In this document: positions 32,096 through 41,863 of the stretch, one piece after another
Layout of the letters: each line of letters begins with the position of its first letter
How positions within the stretch are numbered: the first letter of the stretch is position 1
DNA from: Bacillus pinisoli
GTDB taxonomy: Bacteria > Bacillota > Bacilli > Bacillales > SA4
Length of the DNA stretch: 56,917 bases
Reading direction: 5' to 3'
Assembly: GCF_023036475.1 (NCBI RefSeq)
Contig: NZ_JAJQKI010000020.1
Coordinates: forward strand, 1-56,917
Translations under genes and position numbers: made by a program
Notes under the pieces: generated by a model
What the model was told of the DNA's origin: nothing
Databases searched by the model: none
Seen by the model: only the letters and a program-made list of their open reading frames with translations

Positions 32096-32315
32096 GCCCA
32101 GTAAATCTTATTCACAAATCAATCACTCTTAACCGTCCGAGAAATTTAGCTGTCATTTCTTTAAACTAATCCTATAGCCTGGGTCTTATGAGGAGTTATC
32201 ATCGTACGTAAACTAACTAATCACTTTCGGTTATCTATTGAACTAATTATAGAATGCTCTATAATCTTATTATGAGTCCATACAACGGAAGTTATGTTTA
32301 AGTAGGTGACGAAAA

Positions 32316-32528
32316 ATGAAGACAATTTATGATGTGCAGAAACTGTTACTGCAATATGGCACTTTAATTTACAGTGGAAATCGAATAGCAGATTTAGAAA
32401 TGATGGAAGAAGAGTTAAGAGAGATCTATGATTCTAAGCTATTGGATGTAAGAGATTATAAATTGGGTGTGTTAGTAGTAAGACAGGCAATAGAGATTGA
32501 AAAAGATAAAAAAAGAGGGAATGTATAA
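32316..32528 (+). CDS. yqgQ: YqgQ (DUF910) protein
   Basis: 70 aa, helical, with [18 protein letters not shown] and [19 protein letters not shown], matching YqgQ. It is coded just before glcK in B. subtilis as here, with the stop codon one base before the glcK ATG; the glcK ribosome binding site lies inside its last codons. Function unknown; YqgQ has a three-helix fold suggested to bind nucleic acid. Confidence 0.85.
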   Translation: MKTIYDVQKLLLQYGTLIYSGNRIADLEMMEEELREIYDSKLLDVRDYKLGVLVVRQAIEIEKDKKRGNV

Positions 32529-32529
32529 A

Positions 32530-33504
32530 ATGTCTAATAACAAATGGTTAGTGGGTATTGATATTGGTGGTACAACAATAAAGATGGCTTTTATAACAAA
32601 ATCTGGTGATATTGAACATAAGTGGGAGATTACTACAAATGTAGAAAACCAAGGCGAAAATATTATCCTAGATATTGCAGAAGCAATTGAATCTAAGTTG
32701 ACGGAACTAGGTGAAACGAAGGATCAGCTTTTGGGAATTGGGATAGGGGCTCCTGGTCCTGTCCAAATGGACACCGGATTAATATATGAAGCAGTAAACC
32801 TTGGATGGAAGGATTATCATTTAAGAGATAAATTACAAGCGGTATCGGGACTACCTGTTGTGGTAGATAATGATGCAAATCTTGCCGCACTCGGAGAAAT
32901 GTGGAAAGGTGCAGGTGATAAATCTAAAGATGTGGTCGTGGTAACCTTAGGAACCGGTGTAGGTGGCGGTATTATCACGAATGGTCAAATAATTCACGGA
33001 GTAAATGGTGCTGGTGGTGAAATTGGTCATATCACATCCATTCCAGAGGGCGGAGCTTCTTGTAATTGTGGGAAGAACGGATGTCTTGAAACGGTTGCAT
33101 CTGCTACTGGTATAGTTAGACAAGCCTTAGAACAGGTGGACAATCATCCTGATTCCCAATTATTTCGAACACTTGAGGTTTCAGGTAAATTAACAGCTAA
33201 AGATGTCTTTGATGCAGCAAAAAGCGACGATCCATTCGCACTTCAAATTGTTGATCAAATTAGTTTTCATTTAGGCTTAGCACTAGCCAATCTTTCTAAT
33301 GGAGTTAATCCTGAAAAGATTGTCCTTGGTGGTGGCGTTTCTCGTGCAGGTGACATTTTATTAAATCCAGTAAAAGAGTACTTTAGAAGGTTTGCTTTTC
33401 CAAGAGTTTCTAAAGGGGCTGAGTTTTCTATAGCTACTTTAGGAAATGATGCAGGGGTCATTGGTGCTGCATGGTTAATAATGGAAGAGTTGAATAAAAA
33501 GTAG
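32530..33504 (+). CDS. glcK: Glucokinase GlcK (ROK family)
   Basis: Phosphorylates glucose to glucose-6-phosphate with ATP. N-terminal ATP site [16 protein letters not shown]; sugar-binding [34 protein letters not shown]; zinc-site [10 protein letters not shown]; and [12 protein letters not shown] near 265. 324 aa from ATG at 32530, about ten bases after GAGGGA in the yqgQ end; an ATG three codons earlier lies too close to that site. It lies in the same operon as yqgQ. A strong terminator follows. Confidence 0.94.
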   Translation: MSNNKWLVGIDIGGTTIKMAFITKSGDIEHKWEITTNVENQGENIILDIAEAIESKLTELGETKDQLLGIGIGAPGPVQMDTGLIYEAVNLGWKDYHLRDKLQAVSGLPVVVDNDANLAALGEMWKGAGDKSKDVVVVTLGTGVGGGIITNGQIIHGVNGAGGEIGHITSIPEGGASCNCGKNGCLETVASATGIVRQALEQVDNHPDSQLFRTLEVSGKLTAKDVFDAAKSDDPFALQIVDQISFHLGLALANLSNGVNPEKIVLGGGVSRAGDILLNPVKEYFRRFAFPRVSKGAEFSIATLGNDAGVIGAAWLIMEELNKK

Positions 33505-33528
33505 TAATTTTTTCTATCTTCTAAAGCA

Positions 33529-33565
33529 AAAAGGGTCTCTAGTCATAGGTATAGAGACCCTTTTT
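33529..33565 (+). terminator. Terminator after glcK
   Basis: AAAAAGGGTCTCTA pairs with TAGAGACCCTTTTT across an eight- to ten-base loop. Strong and usable from both directions. Confidence 0.88.
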
Positions 33566-33813
33566 CTATATTAATATAAGATTTGTAAAATAAAGTGAAA
33601 CTTTTTTGGTGTTTCCATCGTCTTAATAGACAGGCTGTAAAAATCGGAATAATGGTAGTCTTTTAATTGTAATAAGTTAATATAAATTAACCATTGATTT
33701 TTTGTAAAAAACACATTAAGATTAACTATGTTTCCTTTTAGTAATGTCCAAAATTTGTAAAATTTACTGCAATATTCTGATAAATGGCTTAGTTGTATTA
33801 AGGAGGTACCACT
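33566..33813 (+). other. Intergenic AT-rich gap before yqgS
   Basis: No credible ORF or RNA gene. The only regulatory match is TTGTAA (33755-33760), 17 bases, TGATAA (33778-33783), a possible yqgS promoter, followed by AAGGAGG at 33800-33806. Nothing else is recognised. Confidence 0.4.
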
Positions 33814-35718
33814 ATGAATTTAAAATCTACATTTCATAAAATGTGGCCTTTATATTTATTGGTCATCATGATGTGGCTTAAAACGTATATAGTCTATAAG
33901 ACTAGCTTTGATATAAAAATAGAATCCTGGATGCAGGAATTAATTCTTTTTATTAATCCTTTAAGTTTCCTTTTATTCTTTCTTGGAATAACTTTATTAG
34001 TGAAGGAAAAGTCTAGAATACCATTGTTATTTGTTCTAGGTTCAATCGCAAGCTTTATCCTTTTTGCTAATGTCGGTTACTACAGATTCTTTAATGACTT
34101 TTTAACGATTCCTGTATTATTTCAAACGAGTAATATGTCAGACTTAGGAAATAGCGCAACGGAGTTAATTCAGTTTTCAGATCTATTCATTTTTGCTGAT
34201 TTAATGATCCTAGGGGCTGTATTAGCATTTGCAAAAAAGAAGAACAACATGTCTATTACACAACCGTTGCTAAAAAGAGATAAATCGGCTTATGTACTAT
34301 TAGCTGTGATCATCTCAATAGTAAATTTAGGACTTGCAGAGGCTGAGAGACCTCAGTTATTAACAAGAACATTTGACCGTGAAATGTTGGTTAAAAACAT
34401 TGGGACCTATAATTTTCATATTTATGACATTATTCTTCAGTCTAAATCATCTGCCCAAAGAGCATTTGCTGATGGAAGTGAATTTGTTGAAATTGAAAAC
34501 TACCTGAAGGCTAATGTTCGACAGCCTAATGAAGAATTATTTGGCGTTGCTAGAGACAAAAATATTATTATTATCTCAATGGAGTCATTGCAGAACTTTG
34601 TGATAGGTGAGACCATCGATGGTGAAGAGATTACTCCATTCTTAAATGATTTTATTGAAGAGAGTTATTACTTTGACAATTTCTATCATCAAACAGGACA
34701 AGGGAAAACGTCTGACTCAGAGTTTCTGTTAGAAAACTCGTTGTATCCATTAGGTCGTGGAGCCGTATTCTTTACTCACGGGACAAATGAATACCAAGCA
34801 ACTCCAGAAATTATTAGTGATTACGGATACTACTCTTCTGTCATGCATGCAAACAATAAAAGCTTCTGGAACCGTGATATCATGTATCAATCTCTTGGCT
34901 ATGATCGTTTCTTCGAAATCAATGATTACACAGTAACAGAAGAAAATTCAATTGGTTGGGGATTAAAAGACAAGGATTTCTTTGAACAGTCAATTGAACA
35001 TTTAAAATCACAACCAGAGCCATATTATACGAAGTTTATAACACTAACTAACCATTTTCCTTTTGAGCTTGGTGAAGAAGATAAAATGGTGAATGAGTAT
35101 ACGTCAAATAGTCGTACTCTTAATCGTTACTTCCCAACAGTTCGATATATGGACGAATCCATTAAGCACTTTATTCAGCGCTTAAAGGATGAGGGAATTT
35201 ATGAGAAATCAATTATAATCTTATATGGTGATCATTACGGAATTTCTGAGAACCACAATAAGGCAATGGCACAGTTCCTAGGAAAAGATGAGATTACCCC
35301 ATTTGATAGCATTCAGCTTCAAAAGGTACCACTTATCGTTCATATCCCTGGTCAAGAGGGGAGTACCATTTCTAGAGTCTCTGGTCAAATTGATTTAAAA
35401 CCAACTATTTTAAATCTCATGGGCATTAGCACACAGAATCAGGTTCAATTTGGAGCTGACCTATTCTCTAGTAACAAGTTTCCATTCACTGTATTAAGAG
35501 ATGGTAGCTTTATTACGAGTGAATATGTGTATACAGCTAATACTTGTTATGAGAAATCTACTGGTGAAGCTATTGATGTCGCAGCTTGTGAACCTTACAT
35601 GGATAAAGCGAAGCGTGAGCTTGAGCTTTCTGATAAAATCGTTTATGGTGATCTTCTTCGCTTCTATAATGGAAATGATTATTTAGGTGAAGAAGTTCTG
35701 AAGCAAGAAGAAAACTAA
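33814..35718 (+). CDS. yqgS: LtaS-family lipoteichoic acid synthase YqgS
   Basis: 634 aa membrane-anchored sulfatase-fold enzyme that polymerises glycerol-phosphate on lipid. Five N-terminal helices (to about 175) are followed by an extracellular domain. Metal and catalytic sites: SMES with Glu257, [10 protein letters not shown] with the nucleophile Thr299, and [11 protein letters not shown] (near 466-476) and further His/Asp near the C-terminus. B. subtilis has four such genes (ltaS, yfnI, yqgS, yvgJ); the position assigns this as YqgS. AAGGAGG lies six to seven bases before the ATG. Confidence 0.93.
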   Translation: MNLKSTFHKMWPLYLLVIMMWLKTYIVYKTSFDIKIESWMQELILFINPLSFLLFFLGITLLVKEKSRIPLLFVLGSIASFILFANVGYYRFFNDFLTIPVLFQTSNMSDLGNSATELIQFSDLFIFADLMILGAVLAFAKKKNNMSITQPLLKRDKSAYVLLAVIISIVNLGLAEAERPQLLTRTFDREMLVKNIGTYNFHIYDIILQSKSSAQRAFADGSEFVEIENYLKANVRQPNEELFGVARDKNIIIISMESLQNFVIGETIDGEEITPFLNDFIEESYYFDNFYHQTGQGKTSDSEFLLENSLYPLGRGAVFFTHGTNEYQATPEIISDYGYYSSVMHANNKSFWNRDIMYQSLGYDRFFEINDYTVTEENSIGWGLKDKDFFEQSIEHLKSQPEPYYTKFITLTNHFPFELGEEDKMVNEYTSNSRTLNRYFPTVRYMDESIKHFIQRLKDEGIYEKSIIILYGDHYGISENHNKAMAQFLGKDEITPFDSIQLQKVPLIVHIPGQEGSTISRVSGQIDLKPTILNLMGISTQNQVQFGADLFSSNKFPFTVLRDGSFITSEYVYTANTCYEKSTGEAIDVAACEPYMDKAKRELELSDKIVYGDLLRFYNGNDYLGEEVLKQEEN

Positions 35719-35723
35719 TCATG

Positions 35724-35762
35724 TATGAAGGCCTTGATCTTAGAATCGAGGCCTTTTTCATA
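35724..35762 (+). terminator. Terminator after yqgS
   Basis: TATGAA-GGCCTTGAT and ATCGAGGCC-TTTTTCATA form a long stem with small mismatches round CTTAGA, including a run of five T's. Confidence 0.75.
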
Positions 35763-35915
35763 CGCTGATTTCTACCTAATTAACTACCTCGAATCCGAGG
35801 GAATTGATGTAAACAATTAAATTAGATAGGACTGATAGTTCTCTATTTGTCTATTAATATTTCTTCCTCCTTTCTCATACATATGAAATCAGTGATGGAA
35901 AAGGAGGAATGAGAA

Positions 35916-37109
35916 ATGGAAGTTACCGTTAGGCTAGGTGACTCTCTATGGTACTATAGTCAGTTATTTGGTTTACCTTTAGATTTAATACTGGATTCTA
36001 ATACTACTGAATATCAACGCAGTATAAGGGTAGGAAATCGCGTGAAAATTCCTGGCTTTACGAATGAGCCATATAGAATAAAAGCGGGGGATACGACCTG
36101 GAAGCTTGCTCAACAACGAAACATAAGTGTGGATGCTCTTCTATTGCTAAATGCAAAACAGCCACAATCTCATTTACAAGTAGGAGAGACGATACAACTC
36201 CCCCTAAGACTAACTGAACGAGCGATAAATGGAAAGAAGGAGTATTCATATCAAACATTAGTAGACGATCTTCAAATTCTTCAAGCTCATTATCCCTTTA
36301 TTAAGGTTAAGTCAATTGGAAAGTCAGTTCTTGGAAGGGAGATTTTTGAACTTAAGGTTGGAAACGGTCCTAAGAAAGTTCACATGAATGGCTCCTTTCA
36401 TGCAAACGAATGGATAACAACAGCAATCATCATGCAGTATGTTAACGATATGTTATCTGCTTTAACACACAACGGGTCATTAAACGGCGTATACATGCTC
36501 CCTTTTTACCATGAAGTATCGCTCTCGATTGTCCCGATGGTAAATCCTGATGGAGTAGATCTTGTACTTTTAGGACCTCCTGAGGAAGAACCGTACTATT
36601 CCAAAGTTATGGAAATAAATAACGGAAGTCTTGACTTTAGCAATTGGAAAGCCAATATACAAGGTGTTGATCTTAATAACCAATATCCGGCTTATTGGGA
36701 GATTGAAAAAGAACGTAAAGAACCTAAGAAGCCTGCGCCTAGGGATTATCCAGGAGGTGCTCCTTTAACTGAACCAGAAGCAATGGCAATGGCACAGTTA
36801 ACAGTAGAACGAGATTTTCATCGTATTGTAGCCTTTCATACTCAAGGTAAAGAAATGTACTGGGGTTATTTAGACCTTGAACCACAGGAGGCTGGGAGAA
36901 TTGCAGCTGAGTTTGAGAGGGTAAGTGGATATAAAGCAATTCAGCATATAGATAGTCATGCTGGATATCGTGACTGGTTTATTTATAAATGGAAAAGACC
37001 TGGTTATACGATAGAACTAGGAGAAGGGGTGAACCCATTACCTCTGTCACAGTTTGACGACATCTATAAAGACAGCTTAGGGATTTTTTTAGCAAGCTTA
37101 TATATGTAA
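35916..37109 (+). CDS. yqgT: LysM and M14 gamma-D-glutamyl-L-diamino acid endopeptidase YqgT
   Basis: 397 aa peptidoglycan-peptide hydrolase. Two LysM domains (VTVRLGDSLWYYSQLFGLPL near 3-22; YRIKAGDTTWKLAQQRNISV near 53-72) each ending in a QLP/KIP box. An M14 zinc carboxypeptidase domain from about 105 follows: zinc ligands His162 and Glu165 (SFHANEW) and His308 (AFHTQGKE), catalytic Glu367 (GYTIELGEG). No signal peptide, so it probably acts in the spore or on recycled muropeptides. Matches endopeptidase I of Bacillus. AAAGGAGG precedes the ATG. Confidence 0.93.
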   Translation: MEVTVRLGDSLWYYSQLFGLPLDLILDSNTTEYQRSIRVGNRVKIPGFTNEPYRIKAGDTTWKLAQQRNISVDALLLLNAKQPQSHLQVGETIQLPLRLTERAINGKKEYSYQTLVDDLQILQAHYPFIKVKSIGKSVLGREIFELKVGNGPKKVHMNGSFHANEWITTAIIMQYVNDMLSALTHNGSLNGVYMLPFYHEVSLSIVPMVNPDGVDLVLLGPPEEEPYYSKVMEINNGSLDFSNWKANIQGVDLNNQYPAYWEIEKERKEPKKPAPRDYPGGAPLTEPEAMAMAQLTVERDFHRIVAFHTQGKEMYWGYLDLEPQEAGRIAAEFERVSGYKAIQHIDSHAGYRDWFIYKWKRPGYTIELGEGVNPLPLSQFDDIYKDSLGIFLASLYM

Positions 37110-37110
37110 A

Positions 37111-37142
37111 GGCTCTTTTCTAAAATGTAACGAAAAAGCAGC
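37111..37142 (+). repeat. Miniature ISL3-like element, diverged
   Basis: GGCTCTTTTCTAAAAT (first 16 of an L end) is joined to GTAACGAAAAAGCAGC, a reversed R tip. The architecture equals the 31-bp copy at 23571 but in the opposite orientation. The flanks TATGTAAA and TATACTTA agree at only four of eight positions, so the duplication is not preserved. It begins two bases after the yqgT stop codon and its right part forms the left arm of the terminator. Confidence 0.5.
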
Positions 37143-37163
37143 TATACTTAAGGCTGCTTTTTT
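37133..37163 (+). terminator. Terminator after yqgT
   Basis: AAAAAGCAGC and GCTGCTTTTTT pair perfectly across a CTATACTTAAG-type loop. The left arm is the right tip of the miniature repeat, so a mobile repeat appears to supply half of a terminator. Confidence 0.8.
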
Positions 37164-37290
37164 GTACGTTCTCTATGTCTATATTTCTCTTGCTATGGTA
37201 CGATATGAATATATTTTTTCTGAACGGGTGTAACTTTTTTCTGTTTTCGACGTAATACATATAGAGCTTAATTTTGAGGTGATGAGTGAG

Positions 37291-38415
37291 TTGGTAAAGG
37301 GAGCATATCCAATCATTTTTCTACTAACACTATGCTTCTTCCTTTCAGGCTGCTCTTCTTTTCAGACACATGAAACGGAAAACGCTATGAATAGGGAGAT
37401 TCATATCCATGAAAAACGCATTCCCTCCGGTCATTTTATGGGGGATTTGCCTATTATCCCCATTGATCTTGATGGTGAGTTTTTTCATTCTGTTGGTGAT
37501 TGGTATAACGAGACGAGCATATTATATATTGTCAATGGAAGTAATCATACTGGGTCAGATCTATATCGCTACCATTTGTTTACTGGGGAAAAGGAATTAT
37601 TTTATGAATCCTCTCATCCAATTATTACTATTGAGAGTAGTGAAAATGGAAATTATTTCGCCGTCCATTCTTCATCTTCCATCAATGAGGCAAATATTGT
37701 GATTCTAGATAAGAAAGGTAATGAACAAGTTAATTGGAATGTAGAGTCTACGGAGCTTCAATATGTCTGGAATCCATTTAATGAAAAGAAGTTGTTTATT
37801 ACGAGTTTTAAGGAAGATTGGAGTTTTCAAAACTACCTTATGGACATATCGAATCAAAAGGTTGATGAAATACAACTAAATCAACCATTTATACAATGGT
37901 TAAGTGGATCAGAGGTACTGTATTTACAATGGGATCAAGAGGTCAGAGAACATTCGGCTCCTCTCTACTCTTATCACTTAGAGAAACAGACAGAGGAATT
38001 AGTAGCAGAAGGCATTCTTGGATTTCATACATACCATTCCCTGTTGATGACAATTTCTCCACAAAGTGATAAGTCTAGTTATCAATTTATTGATACGGTA
38101 ACTCAACAGCATTTACAGAGCTTTAAGCTACCTACTATAGAGACCTATTCAGACAGATGGTGGATACCGAATTATGATTATAATAAGAATATAAAGAGTT
38201 TACTTCTTTACAAGCCAGTTATAAAAGATAATCAGCTCAAAACTCTACAGCTTATCAAATATTCTATGCAAAGTGGCGAAGAACAGCTAATACTAGATGG
38301 AGTTGACGACCGCCCCATTCATCTGTCTCCGGATGGTGAACTAAGCTTAGTAGGATATCAGTATGAGGACATACTAGATCTAAAAACAAATGAACTAAAA
38401 TCTTTAATAAAGTAA
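37291..38415 (+). CDS. yqgU: YqgU-like lipoprotein
   Basis: 374 aa secreted lipoprotein. The signal peptide (VKGAYPIIFLLTLCFFLSGC) ends in the lipobox LSGC. The mature part has beta-propeller-like features: repeated blocks with WY/WNPF and Asp-rich turns (SDLYRYHLFTGEKELFYES). The TTG at 37291 is preferred because GAGGTGA lies eight to nine bases upstream and the signal peptide then starts correctly; the GTG at 37279 and ATG at 37282 lie too close to the site. Function unknown; B. subtilis yqgU stands at the same place. Confidence 0.78.
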   Translation: MVKGAYPIIFLLTLCFFLSGCSSFQTHETENAMNREIHIHEKRIPSGHFMGDLPIIPIDLDGEFFHSVGDWYNETSILYIVNGSNHTGSDLYRYHLFTGEKELFYESSHPIITIESSENGNYFAVHSSSSINEANIVILDKKGNEQVNWNVESTELQYVWNPFNEKKLFITSFKEDWSFQNYLMDISNQKVDEIQLNQPFIQWLSGSEVLYLQWDQEVREHSAPLYSYHLEKQTEELVAEGILGFHTYHSLLMTISPQSDKSSYQFIDTVTQQHLQSFKLPTIETYSDRWWIPNYDYNKNIKSLLLYKPVIKDNQLKTLQLIKYSMQSGEEQLILDGVDDRPIHLSPDGELSLVGYQYEDILDLKTNELKSLIK

Positions 38416-38429
38416 ATGGGGGTGTAGAA

Positions 38430-38753
38430 ATGGCGATAGTTGATGTAACGGTAATACCAATTGGAACAGAAACACCGAGTGTTAGTAAGTATGTGGCAGA
38501 GATTCAACATATACTCTCTAAGTATGAAAAGGAAGGTCTTATTTCTTATCAATTAACACCTATGAATACGTTGATTGAAGGAGAGCTTTCAGTATTATTT
38601 GAAGTTATTCAGGCAATTCATGAGTCTCCATTTGAAAATGGAATTAAGAGGGTTGCAACGAATATACGAATTGATGATCGTCGTGATAAAAAAGTGAAAA
38701 TGAATGATAAATTAGAAAGTGTAAAAAAACAAGTAGAAAAGCCTTCAACATAA
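38430..38753 (+). CDS. yqgV: Thiamine-binding MTH1187-like protein YqgV
   Basis: 107 aa of the UPF0045/MTH1187 fold (AIVDVTVIPIGTETPSVSKY; YQLTPMNTLIEG; AIHESPFENGIKRVATNIRI). Proteins of this family bind thiamine or related small molecules and assemble into tetramers; ligand here is inferred from family. AATGGGGGTG serves as ribosome binding site. It follows yqgU by 14 bases, so both share an operon, which is closed by a bidirectional terminator. Confidence 0.85.
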   Translation: MAIVDVTVIPIGTETPSVSKYVAEIQHILSKYEKEGLISYQLTPMNTLIEGELSVLFEVIQAIHESPFENGIKRVATNIRIDDRRDKKVKMNDKLESVKKQVEKPST

Positions 38754-38778
38754 GTTAATGACCTACATACAGTATTTT

Positions 38779-38828
38779 TTAAAAAAATTCAAGCCATCAA
38801 CTCTATGTTGATGGCTTGAATTTTTTTT
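38779..38828. terminator. Strong bidirectional terminator between yqgV and yqgW
   Basis: AATTCAAGCCATCAAC and GTTGATGGCTTGAATT pair over 16 bases with a TCTAT loop, then eight T's; an A-run on the left gives T's for the minus strand. Confidence 0.92.
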
Positions 38829-38859
38829 ATTAACCTAGTAATCCTTGATTTGCTTTTGT

Positions 38860-39033
38860 TTAGTGTGCCGTTGGGAATCCATGATGAATTAACGTCATGA
38901 CAGTAAACCAACCAAAAACAACTAATGTACCTGCAGCAAAAACTATACCAAGAATATTCTTTTCACGTAAAGAACGAACCAATCCGACTACAGATAATAA
39001 AGTTACTAATGCAAAAATAATAATTAAGCCCAT
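38860..39033 (-). CDS. yqgW: DUF2759 small membrane protein YqgW
   Basis: 57 codons on the minus strand: GLIIIFALVTLLSVVGLVRS, then LREKNILGIVFAAGTLVVFG, ending in HHGFPTAH. Two membrane helices with a short basic loop. AAAGGAGG lies seven bases upstream of the ATG. It matches the DUF2759 family and the yqgW position. Function unknown. It is too short for length-filtered ORF lists but well supported. Confidence 0.8.
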   Translation of the reverse strand: MGLIIIFALVTLLSVVGLVRSLREKNILGIVFAAGTLVVFGWFTVMTLIHHGFPTAH

Positions 39034-39146
39034 GAAAAATACCTCCTTTTGCTAGTTTTTACATGAGAGGTTTATTTTCGAATCCAACCGATGAGACCTC
39101 TAGCATATGTAGCCATTTTAACATTCTTATTTTAATCGTTTTACAG

Positions 39147-39608
39147 CTATTTGTCGAGTTCAAAAAAGGAAATTGTAATGTGATAAGCGTTGGCAATTTT
39201 CTCTATTAGAGCCTGATGGTGAAGGTCTACAAAGTAAATGTTTTCATTTATGGCAATTAAATGTTCATCAAATTGTAACATAGCCATTTCAACATCTTTT
39301 GAATTCCCACCTTTAATAGCGAAGCATGATACCATATTTTGAAATAGATAGGTAGTAGTATTTGAAGTAAAACCATAGTCACTAAATGTTGGAAACAGCT
39401 GAGGTTGACGTAAGACATAAAGTGAATGAACATCCTGTATGATGAAGTAATCTTTTAGTTCTTTTTCTAAAAGTAAGACATCTTCACGAGAAGAGAAAAG
39501 ATAGAATTCTTTATACTTTTCTTTAAATGATGACAGTATTGGTAAAAACGGCTCTAGTAGATCATGGTGTTCATCATCAATAAGTTCAATTGCTATTAAA
39601 TTATCCAT
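39147..39608 (-). CDS. Hypothetical cytosolic protein, 153 aa
   Basis: 153 aa, mixed alpha/beta, acidic, without signal peptide or membrane helix (begins MDNLIAIELIDDEHHDLLEP). A ribosome binding site (GAAAGGAAGC) lies before the ATG. I do not recognise a domain. The sequence contains a central hydrophobic core (TTYLFQNMVSCFAIKGG) and aromatic-rich ends. It diverges from yqgX across 91 bases and has no clear counterpart in the B. subtilis order, so it is an accessory gene at this locus. Confidence 0.6.
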   Translation of the reverse strand: MDNLIAIELIDDEHHDLLEPFLPILSSFKEKYKEFYLFSSREDVLLLEKELKDYFIIQDVHSLYVLRQPQLFPTFSDYGFTSNTTTYLFQNMVSCFAIKGGNSKDVEMAMLQFDEHLIAINENIYFVDLHHQALIEKIANAYHITISFFELDK

Positions 39609-39699
39609 AAGCTTCCTTTCTCATACACTATTCTTCTTTTAGTTTCACTCTTACATAGTGTAAAATAACGGTAGAAGTTTGTAAACGGAGGGATAAGAT

Positions 39700-40335
39700 A
39701 TGAAGTGGAGAAGAATGCCTTTAGGACCTGTACAAACAAATGCTTATATTGTTTGGAATGAAAAGTTGGATTGCCTTATCATCGATCCAGGAAGTGAACC
39801 TCACAAAATCTTTGCATTTGTTAATGAGTATAAACTGAAACCAGTAGCGGTATTATTAACGCATGCACACTATGATCATATAGGTGCAGTGGATGATGTA
39901 AGAAATAAATGGGAAATCCCGGTATACATACATAAGAAAGAAAAGGATTGGCTTGTTGATCCATTATTAAACCTGTCTGCTCGAACGCCATTCTCTGATG
40001 AGATTGTGTTGCAAAAGGCGGACGAAATCATTACGGGTGAAGGTGATCTTCATATTGGGCCTTTTAAGATGAAAGTCTTTGAAACACCCGGCCATTCACC
40101 AGGGAGTGTTTCGTACTACTTTGAAGAAGAACAGCTTGTTCTATCAGGAGATGCACTTTTTGAGGGAAGCATTGGTCGTACTGATTTACCAGGTGGTAAT
40201 CATGAGCTGCTAATTAAGAGTATTCATGATAAGCTCCTTGTACTACCTGAAGAAACATTGGTGCTTTCAGGACATGGAAGTGAAACAACGATTCAACAAG
40301 AAATGGATACAAATCCATTTTTAAATGGATATTAG
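39700..40335 (+). CDS. yqgX: MBL-fold metallohydrolase YqgX
   Basis: 211 aa metallo-beta-lactamase fold, glyoxalase-II-like. Zinc ligands: THAHYDHIGAVDD near 53-65 (HxHxDH), TPGHSPGSVSYY near 130 and LSGDALFEGSIGR (near 148), with SGHGS near 192. Length and motifs match YqgX of Bacillus, a hydrolase of unknown substrate. AACGGAGGGA lies before the ATG. It overlaps the next gene region by a short span, so the two are likely cotranscribed. Confidence 0.85.
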   Translation: MKWRRMPLGPVQTNAYIVWNEKLDCLIIDPGSEPHKIFAFVNEYKLKPVAVLLTHAHYDHIGAVDDVRNKWEIPVYIHKKEKDWLVDPLLNLSARTPFSDEIVLQKADEIITGEGDLHIGPFKMKVFETPGHSPGSVSYYFEEEQLVLSGDALFEGSIGRTDLPGGNHELLIKSIHDKLLVLPEETLVLSGHGSETTIQQEMDTNPFLNGY

Positions 40336-40342
40336 GTGTTAC

Positions 40343-41449
40343 ATGATTGAGCATATTGTAAAAGCAATTGAACAACATCCTTTGCAATCTATCTCTTTTT
40401 CAACTTTTATGGAGCTAGCGTTATATCATCCAACGGAAGGCTACTATATGAAACAAAAGCAGAAGATTGGAAAAGGTGGAGACTTTTATACCACTAGCTC
40501 GGTATCTCCTATATTTGGAGAAGTGCTAACAACTGTGTTCATTGAGCTAATAGAAAAAAGTAAAGTTGACCCAATTATTGTTGAGCTAGGTGGAGGTAAC
40601 GGTTCATTTGCTAGACACATAGTTGAGACATGGAGTAGTGAGTCCTCTGCGACTTTTCAAGCGGGTTATTATTATATTGTAGAGACAAGTCCATACCATC
40701 AGACGTTGGTTAAAGAAAAAGTAAAAGAGTATAAGAATGTTTTTGTCGTGAATGACTTTGAACAGATTAAGGACATGCATTCTAACTTTAACGGAATTAT
40801 CTTTTCTAATGAATTCTTTGATGCTTTTCCTGTTGATTGTGTGAGGATGGTTAATGGAGAAATAAAAGAGCTGAGGATCACCTTTGAGAAAGAGTTAAAA
40901 GTATTAGAATATCCTTTAGAAAATAAAAATATTAAAGATTTCTTAGAAGAGTACGATGTTCAGTTATCAGAGGGTCAAACGTATGAAGTCCCGTTGTCAA
41001 TGTGTCGTTACATTGAAAATTTAGGTCATGATGTAGACAAAGCTGTGATCTTTACCATTGATTATGGGTATCGTGATGAGGAATGGAATTTACCTTATCA
41101 TAGAGAGGGAAGTTTGAGAGGTTATTATCAGCACCAACTAATAACAGATCCATTGAAGCATGTGGGGGAAATGGATCTAACCACACATATCCATTTGGAC
41201 AAATTAATCAAAGCTGGCAGTAAGAGCGGATTAAATGTTTATGGAGTATGTAGACAGGATGAATTTTTAGTAAAGGCTGGGATTCTAAATAGGTTAGAAG
41301 AGCATGCCAACTTGAATCCGTTTTCTGAGGCAAGTAAGAAAAATAGGGCTATACGTTCTCTTATCATGCAAGGGGGGATTAGTAGCTCTTTTCAAGTAGT
41401 GGTTCAAACAAAAAACGTGGATGCCAAGATCTTAACAGAAACTATATAA
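40343..41449 (+). CDS. MidA/NDUFAF7-like SAM-dependent methyltransferase (DUF185)
   Basis: 368 aa. The start is set at the ATG at 40343, five to six bases after AGGTG; the in-frame ATG 18 bases earlier lacks a site. DUF185 motifs: the N-terminal SFSTFMELALYHPTEGYYMK, GGDFYTTSSVSPIFGEVL, the SAM loop IVELGGGNGSFARHIVE (near 74-90), GIIFSNEFFDAFPVD, and FTIDYGYRDEEW near 232. In mitochondria the family methylates an arginine of complex I subunit NDUFS2; the bacterial target is unknown. It is not part of the B. subtilis yqgX-yqgY order but is found in other Bacillaceae. A terminator follows at the stop codon. Confidence 0.85.
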   Translation: MIEHIVKAIEQHPLQSISFSTFMELALYHPTEGYYMKQKQKIGKGGDFYTTSSVSPIFGEVLTTVFIELIEKSKVDPIIVELGGGNGSFARHIVETWSSESSATFQAGYYYIVETSPYHQTLVKEKVKEYKNVFVVNDFEQIKDMHSNFNGIIFSNEFFDAFPVDCVRMVNGEIKELRITFEKELKVLEYPLENKNIKDFLEEYDVQLSEGQTYEVPLSMCRYIENLGHDVDKAVIFTIDYGYRDEEWNLPYHREGSLRGYYQHQLITDPLKHVGEMDLTTHIHLDKLIKAGSKSGLNVYGVCRQDEFLVKAGILNRLEEHANLNPFSEASKKNRAIRSLIMQGGISSSFQVVVQTKNVDAKILTETI

Positions 41450-41479
41450 AAAGCGATGGGGTTCTTCCCATCGCTTTTT
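41448..41479. terminator. Terminator after the DUF185 gene
   Basis: AAAAAGCGATGGG and CCCATCGCTTTTT form a perfect 13-bp stem across GTTCTT, starting in the stop codon. It also closes the convergent yqgY gene. Confidence 0.92.
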
Positions 41480-41490
41480 ACAACCATTAT

Positions 41491-41736
41491 TTAGTGGCCA
41501 CCTTGTCCAGGTACCATCATAAATGTCGTCCAGTACGTAAATCCAATAAAGAAAACGGTTAGATAAGCACCGAAAATATAAATATACATACGTTCTGAAA
41601 GATTTAAATAACCTAAAAATACAAAAAATGCAGTTTGTCCGAAGAATAGTAATGAAGTTTGGTACATGTCACCTAAATAGAACATGACTGCAAATATACC
41701 AGTCCAAAACCCCAAAACACGGTACATACGATCCAT
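41491..41736 (-). CDS. yqgY: DUF2626 membrane protein YqgY
   Basis: 81 aa with three hydrophobic helices (VLGFWTGIFAVMFYLGDM; LLFFGQTAFFVFLGYL; YIYIFGAYLTVFFIGFTYW) and the C-terminal MMVPGQGGH, as in YqgY/DUF2626. AAAGGAGGG lies upstream of the ATG. Bacillus-specific protein of unknown role. Confidence 0.87.
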   Translation of the reverse strand: MDRMYRVLGFWTGIFAVMFYLGDMYQTSLLFFGQTAFFVFLGYLNLSERMYIYIFGAYLTVFFIGFTYWTTFMMVPGQGGH

Positions 41737-41863
41737 ATGTATCCCTCCTTTTGCCCTTATCCATATACTTTTCCATTATAATGGACGAATGTATGAATGT
41801 AAATATAAGAAGCAGGTATGAATGTGACTTATTTTTGAAGTTTACTCTACTTTCTTTACTAAA

